Shown here one piece after another: positions 7,138 to 10,071 of a DNA stretch of 10,071 nt. The translations under genes and the position numbers were made by a program. The notes beneath the pieces were generated by a model. That model was given only the letters and a program-made list of their open reading frames with translations, was not told the DNA's origin and searched no databases. Every line of letters starts with the position of its first letter. Within the stretch, counting starts at the first letter, position 1. Location: the NCBI GenBank assembly GCA_017860335.1, contig JAFNAU010000098.1, positions 1 to 10,071 of the forward strand, given 5' to 3'. This DNA is from Bacteroidota bacterium. GTDB lineage: Bacteria; Bacteroidota; Bacteroidia; Bacteroidales; Paludibacteraceae.

Positions 7138-8079
7138 ATGAACGAAAAAGTAAGATGTCTGATTATTGGGTCAGGGCCTGCTGGTTACACAGCGGCAATT
7201 TATGCTTCCAGGGCTAATCTGTCACCCGTTTTATATGAAGGAATGCAGCCAGGCGGTCAGTTGACAACCACTACCGAAGTTGAAAATTTCCCCGGATATC
7301 CCGAAGGTATCACCGGACCCGAACTGATGGAGGATTTGAAAAAACAGGCAACCCGTTTTGGAGCGGATATCCGTTTTGGAATGGTGACTGCTGCTGATTT
7401 GTCATCGGCTCCCTACAAAATTACCATTGATGGAGAGAAAGTAATCGAAACACAAACATTAATTATTTCAACCGGAGCAACAGCAAAATACCTGGGATTG
7501 CCCGATGAAACAAAATATGCCGGTTCTGGTGTGTCTGCATGTGCCACCTGCGATGGTTTTTTCTATCGTAAACGCAAGGTTGCCGTAGTTGGTGGCGGCG
7601 ATACAGCAGCCGAAGAAGCAGCTTATCTGGCAAATATTGCCGAAAAAGTATATCTGATTGTTCGTAAGGATTATCTGCGGGCTTCGAAAATAATGCAGGA
7701 ACGCGTCATGGGAAATCCCAAAATAGAAATCCTGTTCGAACATGAAACACTGGGTCTGACAGGCGATATGGTCGTGCAGGGTGCTGATCTAATTAAACGC
7801 AGAGGAAAGCCTGATGAAGAAAAAGTTCATATTGAAATTGATGGATTTTTCCTTGCAATCGGGCATACTCCTAATTCGCAGATTTTCAAGCCCTGGGTCG
7901 AAACGGATGAGACAGGTTACATTAAAACAATACCCGGTACACCCAAAACTAATGTTGAAGGTGTGTTTGCAGCTGGTGATGTGGCTGATCCGCATTACAA
8001 ACAGGCTATTACCGCAGCTGGTACAGGTTGCCAGGCAGCAATTGAAGCTGAGCGGTATCTTTCTGAAAAAGGCTTATAG
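7138..8079 (+). CDS. trxB: Thioredoxin-disulfide reductase
   Basis: A 313-residue cytoplasmic flavoenzyme that uses NADPH to reduce thioredoxin. The N-terminal FAD-binding Rossmann motif is IIGSGPAGYTAAIYASRA (9-26). The redox-active disulfide is CATC (Cys135 and Cys138) within SGVSACATCDG. The NADPH-binding motif is VVGGGDTAAEEAAYL (150-164), with basic residues in VRKDYLRASK (175-184). The second FAD-contacting motif is GVFAAGDVADP (275-285), followed by QAITAAGTGCQAAIEAERYL. Length and motif order match low-molecular-weight bacterial TrxB throughout, and no key residue is missing. It is the last gene of the ftsK-lolA-like-trxB run and ends at a strong terminator. No thioredoxin gene is in the window. 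Confidence 0.96.
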   Translation: MNEKVRCLIIGSGPAGYTAAIYASRANLSPVLYEGMQPGGQLTTTTEVENFPGYPEGITGPELMEDLKKQATRFGADIRFGMVTAADLSSAPYKITIDGEKVIETQTLIISTGATAKYLGLPDETKYAGSGVSACATCDGFFYRKRKVAVVGGGDTAAEEAAYLANIAEKVYLIVRKDYLRASKIMQERVMGNPKIEILFEHETLGLTGDMVVQGADLIKRRGKPDEEKVHIEIDGFFLAIGHTPNSQIFKPWVETDETGYIKTIPGTPKTNVEGVFAAGDVADPHYKQAITAAGTGCQAAIEAERYLSEKGL

Positions 8080-8093
8080 TGTGATAATAATTG

Positions 8094-8132
8094 CACATAA
8101 AAAAAGCAGCATATCGCTGCTTTTTTTATGTG
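8094..8132. terminator. Bidirectional intrinsic terminator between trxB and the small HTH gene
   Basis: A perfect 17-base inverted repeat (8094-8110 and 8116-8132) with a 5-base loop, ATATC. The GC-rich top AGCAGC/GCTGCT is flanked by an A7 run on the left and a T7 run on the right, then CACAT/ATGTG. It gives a U-tract in both directions and lies between convergent genes, 14 bases after the trxB stop and 10 bases past the stop of the minus-strand HTH gene. Confidence 0.9.
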
Positions 8133-8142
8133 TGTAATAATT

Positions 8143-8394
8143 CTATTTAATTTCTTCGAGCATGCGCAGAGCAACTTCCAGTATGCTTGTATCGTCCAGT
8201 TGAACAATACCTCCGTCAGGTCCGGGTTCAATGTGTAGTCCTACACTCTTGCCTTCTTTATAATCACCACTTCCGAAATAATTTTTTACTGTTTGTTTTT
8301 CCAGGCCAAGTTCTTCGGCGATCTTGGCCATACTTCCGCTTGGCAGAGCATCTTTTATTCTGCGCAATTCGTTAAAAGTTATTGTCTTAGTCAT
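8143..8394 (-). CDS. Small helix-turn-helix DNA-binding protein
   Basis: An 83-residue protein with a predicted helix-turn-helix at about residues 21-40 (SMAKIAEELGLEKQTVKNYF), the pattern of a DNA-binding recognition unit. The C-terminal half contains a conserved-looking HIEPGPDGGIVQLDD (54-68) and a final amphipathic helix (ILEVALRMLEE, 71-81). I recall near-identical short proteins across Bacteroidales, annotated only as DNA-binding or hypothetical, so the target is unknown. The start at 8394 leaves an N-terminus MTKTITFNELRRIK typical of that group. No exact promoter box lies upstream; TAAAGTTTG at 8472-8480 (minus) has one base too many in the spacer. It is 155 bases downstream of the dipeptidase gene and may have its own transcript. 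Confidence 0.8.
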   Translation of the reverse strand: MTKTITFNELRRIKDALPSGSMAKIAEELGLEKQTVKNYFGSGDYKEGKSVGLHIEPGPDGGIVQLDDTSILEVALRMLEEIK

Positions 8395-8484
8395 AGCAAA
8401 TGGAATTTTATAGTTAATATTTTAGTGTTTGTTTTTTGAGCAATAAACATAGTGTTTTAATTTTACTTTTCCAAACTTTATGGT

Positions 8485-8506
8485 GAAAAAAAAACTATTT
8501 TTTTTC
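8485..8506 (-). terminator. Possible weak terminator after the dipeptidase gene
   Basis: GAAAAAAAA (8485-8493) and TTTTTTTTC (8498-8506) can pair around the loop ACTA. Read on the minus strand it is a nine-pair, almost purely A-U hairpin located 43 bases past the dipeptidase stop, with no GC-rich stem. It is thermodynamically weak and may simply be a homopolymer tract that bends DNA. Confidence 0.2.
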
Positions 8507-8549
8507 AGATGTATTAAAGCTAAGTTACAGTTGTATGATATTCAATCAA

Positions 8550-9914
8550 TTATCTGATTTCGGAATATTGAGCGTAAAATTCCACAATTGTTTCAATTCC
8601 TTTTTCAAATAAATCAAGTGGGAAATTTTCATTTGGCGAATGGATGGCATCCGATTCCAAGCCAAATCCCATCAGAACTGGTTTCACTTTCAGAATTTGT
8701 TCAAATACAGGTACCACGCCGATACTTCCTCCTCGCCGTATCGGTAAAGGTCTGATGCCAAATACTTTTTCGTAAGCTTTCTCGGCAGCCCGATAGGCAT
8801 CGGATTCGATGGGGCAAACGTAACTTTCGGCGCCGTGAAGCTGGCGTACTTTTACATCGACATATTCGGGAGCAATCTGCAGAATGTGTTTCTCAACAAG
8901 CTGAGCAACCTTTTCGTATTTTTGATGGGGTACAAGCCGGGCCGAAAGTTTAGCAAAAGCTTTTGATGGAAGCACTGTTTTACTGCCTTCGCCGGTATAA
9001 CCACCCCAGATACCGCAGATATCAAGCGCGGGACGAATACCGGTACGTTCGATGGTGCTGTAACCCACCTCACCAAATACCTGTTTTATTCCCAGATTGG
9101 CTTTATATTCTTCTTCGCTGAATGGTATCTGAGCTATGAGTTCACGCTCTTTTTCGGAAACATCTTCAACATCATTGTAGAAGTGAGGAATAGTGATGCG
9201 TCCCTCTTCATCTTTAAGCTGTGCAAGTATTTTAGTCAGTTCGAGTATGGGATTGGCAACCGCGCCTCCAAAAATGCCTGAATGTAGATCACGATTGGCA
9301 ACTGTGACTTCAATTTCCCAGTAAGCCAGGCCGCGAAGTCCGGTGGTTATACTCGGTGTGCTGGCCGAAAGCATACTTGTATCCGAAACCAAGATGGTAT
9401 CACATTTCAGTTTTTCTGTATTGGCGCTGCAAAATTCGTCCAGGCTTGGCGAACCAATTTCCTCTTCTCCTTCCAGCAGAAACTTTACATTAGACTTCAG
9501 TTGATTGGTTTTTACTAAATATTCAAATGCTTTTGTGTGCATGAACGACTGACCTTTGTCATCGTCAGCGCCGCGCGCGTAAATTTTTTCATCTCTGATT
9601 TCGGGTTCAAAAGGAGGTGAAGTCCATAATTCGAAAGGTTCGGCAGGCATCACATCATAATGTCCGTAAACCATAATGGTGGGCAATCCGGGATCAATCA
9701 TCTTGGATGCAAAAACAATCGGATTACCTGTTGTCGGCAGAATTTCCGCGTAATCAACACCAGCTTCTTCAAGCAAATGCTTCCAGCGTTCAGCACATTG
9801 CTGAATGTCAGCCTGATGGCTTGCATGAGAACTGACACTTGGAATTCGAATCAGACTGAAAAGTTCCTCCAAAAAACGGGATTGATTATCACGAATGTAA
9901 TTTTTGATATTCAT
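8550..9914 (-). CDS. M20-family metallopeptidase (dipeptidase, CNDP-like)
   Basis: A 454-residue cytoplasmic di-zinc peptidase, predicted to cleave dipeptides. All expected metal and catalytic positions are visible. They are His85 and the catalytic Asp87 in VYGHYDVMP, bridging Asp118 in ARGADDDKG, the general base Glu151 and ligand Glu152 in EGEEEIGS, Asp178 in SDTS, and His425 in AIHSPNE. The lid or dimerisation domain lies about 195-360, with the RDLHSG motif (His211) that completes the active site from the partner subunit. No signal peptide is seen. The length and motif set fit the long CNDP/dipeptidase branch of M20 rather than ArgE or DapE, which are shorter, but exact substrate preference cannot be read from sequence. 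The start at 9914 gives MNIKNYIRDN and a full first helix. No exact TAnnTTTG box is seen in the 157 bases upstream within the window. Confidence 0.93.
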   Translation of the reverse strand: MNIKNYIRDNQSRFLEELFSLIRIPSVSSHASHQADIQQCAERWKHLLEEAGVDYAEILPTTGNPIVFASKMIDPGLPTIMVYGHYDVMPAEPFELWTSPPFEPEIRDEKIYARGADDDKGQSFMHTKAFEYLVKTNQLKSNVKFLLEGEEEIGSPSLDEFCSANTEKLKCDTILVSDTSMLSASTPSITTGLRGLAYWEIEVTVANRDLHSGIFGGAVANPILELTKILAQLKDEEGRITIPHFYNDVEDVSEKERELIAQIPFSEEEYKANLGIKQVFGEVGYSTIERTGIRPALDICGIWGGYTGEGSKTVLPSKAFAKLSARLVPHQKYEKVAQLVEKHILQIAPEYVDVKVRQLHGAESYVCPIESDAYRAAEKAYEKVFGIRPLPIRRGGSIGVVPVFEQILKVKPVLMGFGLESDAIHSPNENFPLDLFEKGIETIVEFYAQYSEIR

Positions 9915-9975
9915 AAGAATAAAATTAGATTTTTGAGTTTATTGATAGGTAATATTTATTTATTTTTTTTCGGTG

Positions 9976-9990
9976 AAGTCATCTTGACTT
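9976..9990 (+). repeat. Small hairpin followed by a T-rich run, upstream of the dipeptidase
   Basis: AAGTCA (9976-9981) and TGACTT (9985-9990) pair around TCT, and TTTGTTTTT follows on the plus strand. In plus orientation it resembles a weak intrinsic terminator, but no plus-strand gene precedes it. On the minus strand it lies 62 bases ahead of the dipeptidase ATG and could be in its leader or promoter. Confidence 0.3.
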
Positions 9991-10004
9991 TTTGTTTTTA
10001 AGAA

Positions 10005-10071
10005 AAATTCCAGAGGAATTTCATATTTGTAGTAAAAATTTGCCTCTTTTTATTCGACTCCGATAGGAGTC
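10005..10071. repeat. Paired-palindrome intergenic element, REP-like (continues beyond window)
   Basis: Two short perfect hairpins lie close together. The first is AAATTCC-AGA-GGAATTT (10005-10021) and the second is GACTCC-GATA-GGAGTC (10056-10071). They are separated by an AT-rich spacer that includes ATATTTGTAGTAAAAA (10024-10039). From memory, similar intergenic elements with two palindromes around an ATATTTGTAG-like spacer occur in many copies in Bacteroidota genomes. No second copy lies in this window, so the repeat status is inferred. The last stem reaches the final base, so the right boundary is unknown. Confidence 0.5.

Noticed and set aside
7814..8137. Plus-strand open frame of 107 codons overlapping the end of trxB
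   Set aside because: It lies in another frame of trxB, which has full family motifs, runs into the terminator hairpin, and its product shows no recognisable family.
9660..10001. Plus-strand open frame of 113 codons across the dipeptidase start
   Set aside because: It is mostly antisense to the dipeptidase, and its remainder is low-complexity Phe/Leu-rich translation of an AT-rich spacer.
1..10071. Search for a CRISPR array, defence system, prophage, integrase or insertion sequence
   Set aside because: No regularly spaced repeats, transposase or nuclease-helicase genes, or terminal repeats were seen; apart from the edge element the genes are ordinary chromosomal ones.

Overview
The window looks like chromosomal DNA from a member of the Bacteroidota, most likely Bacteroidales or a close relative. 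The evidence is the gene content: a type IX secretion (T9SS) C-terminal sorting domain on an amylase, a DUF4199 membrane protein beside a family 2 glycosyltransferase, an ftsK / lolA-like / trxB run, and a small helix-turn-helix protein typical of the group. Start codons lack Shine-Dalgarno sequences, and several genes have the Bacteroidota -7 promoter box TAnnTTTG. No tRNA, rRNA, CRISPR array, transposase or phage gene was found.

Layout. Positions 1-728 (minus strand) hold the start of a glycosyltransferase cut by the window edge and, upstream of it, a DUF4199 membrane protein. A 270-base divergent region (729-998) separates these from a secreted multidomain alpha-amylase (999-3083, plus). 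A perfect, bidirectional hairpin terminator at 3107-3149 lies between the amylase and a convergent endonuclease III gene (nth). That nth gene appears broken: about 40 codons near its C-terminus are missing and the frame is shifted. Back-to-back promoters at about 3690-3741 separate nth from a plus-strand run of ftsK (3801-6248), a LolA-like periplasmic protein (6374-7018) and thioredoxin reductase trxB (7138-8079). A second perfect bidirectional terminator (8094-8132) ends that run against two minus-strand genes: a small helix-turn-helix protein (8143-8394) and an M20-family dipeptidase (8550-9914). The final stretch (about 10005-10071) carries two short palindromes around a spacer, resembling one end of a dispersed REP-like intergenic element that continues beyond the window.

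Functionally this is mostly housekeeping: chromosome segregation (FtsK), envelope lipoprotein trafficking (LolA-like), thiol redox (TrxB), DNA repair (Nth remnant) and peptide breakdown (dipeptidase), plus one carbon-scavenging enzyme, the exported amylase, with no susC/susD partner nearby. I found no convincing new multigene system. The observations most worth checking are the internal deletion in nth and the palindromic element at the right edge.
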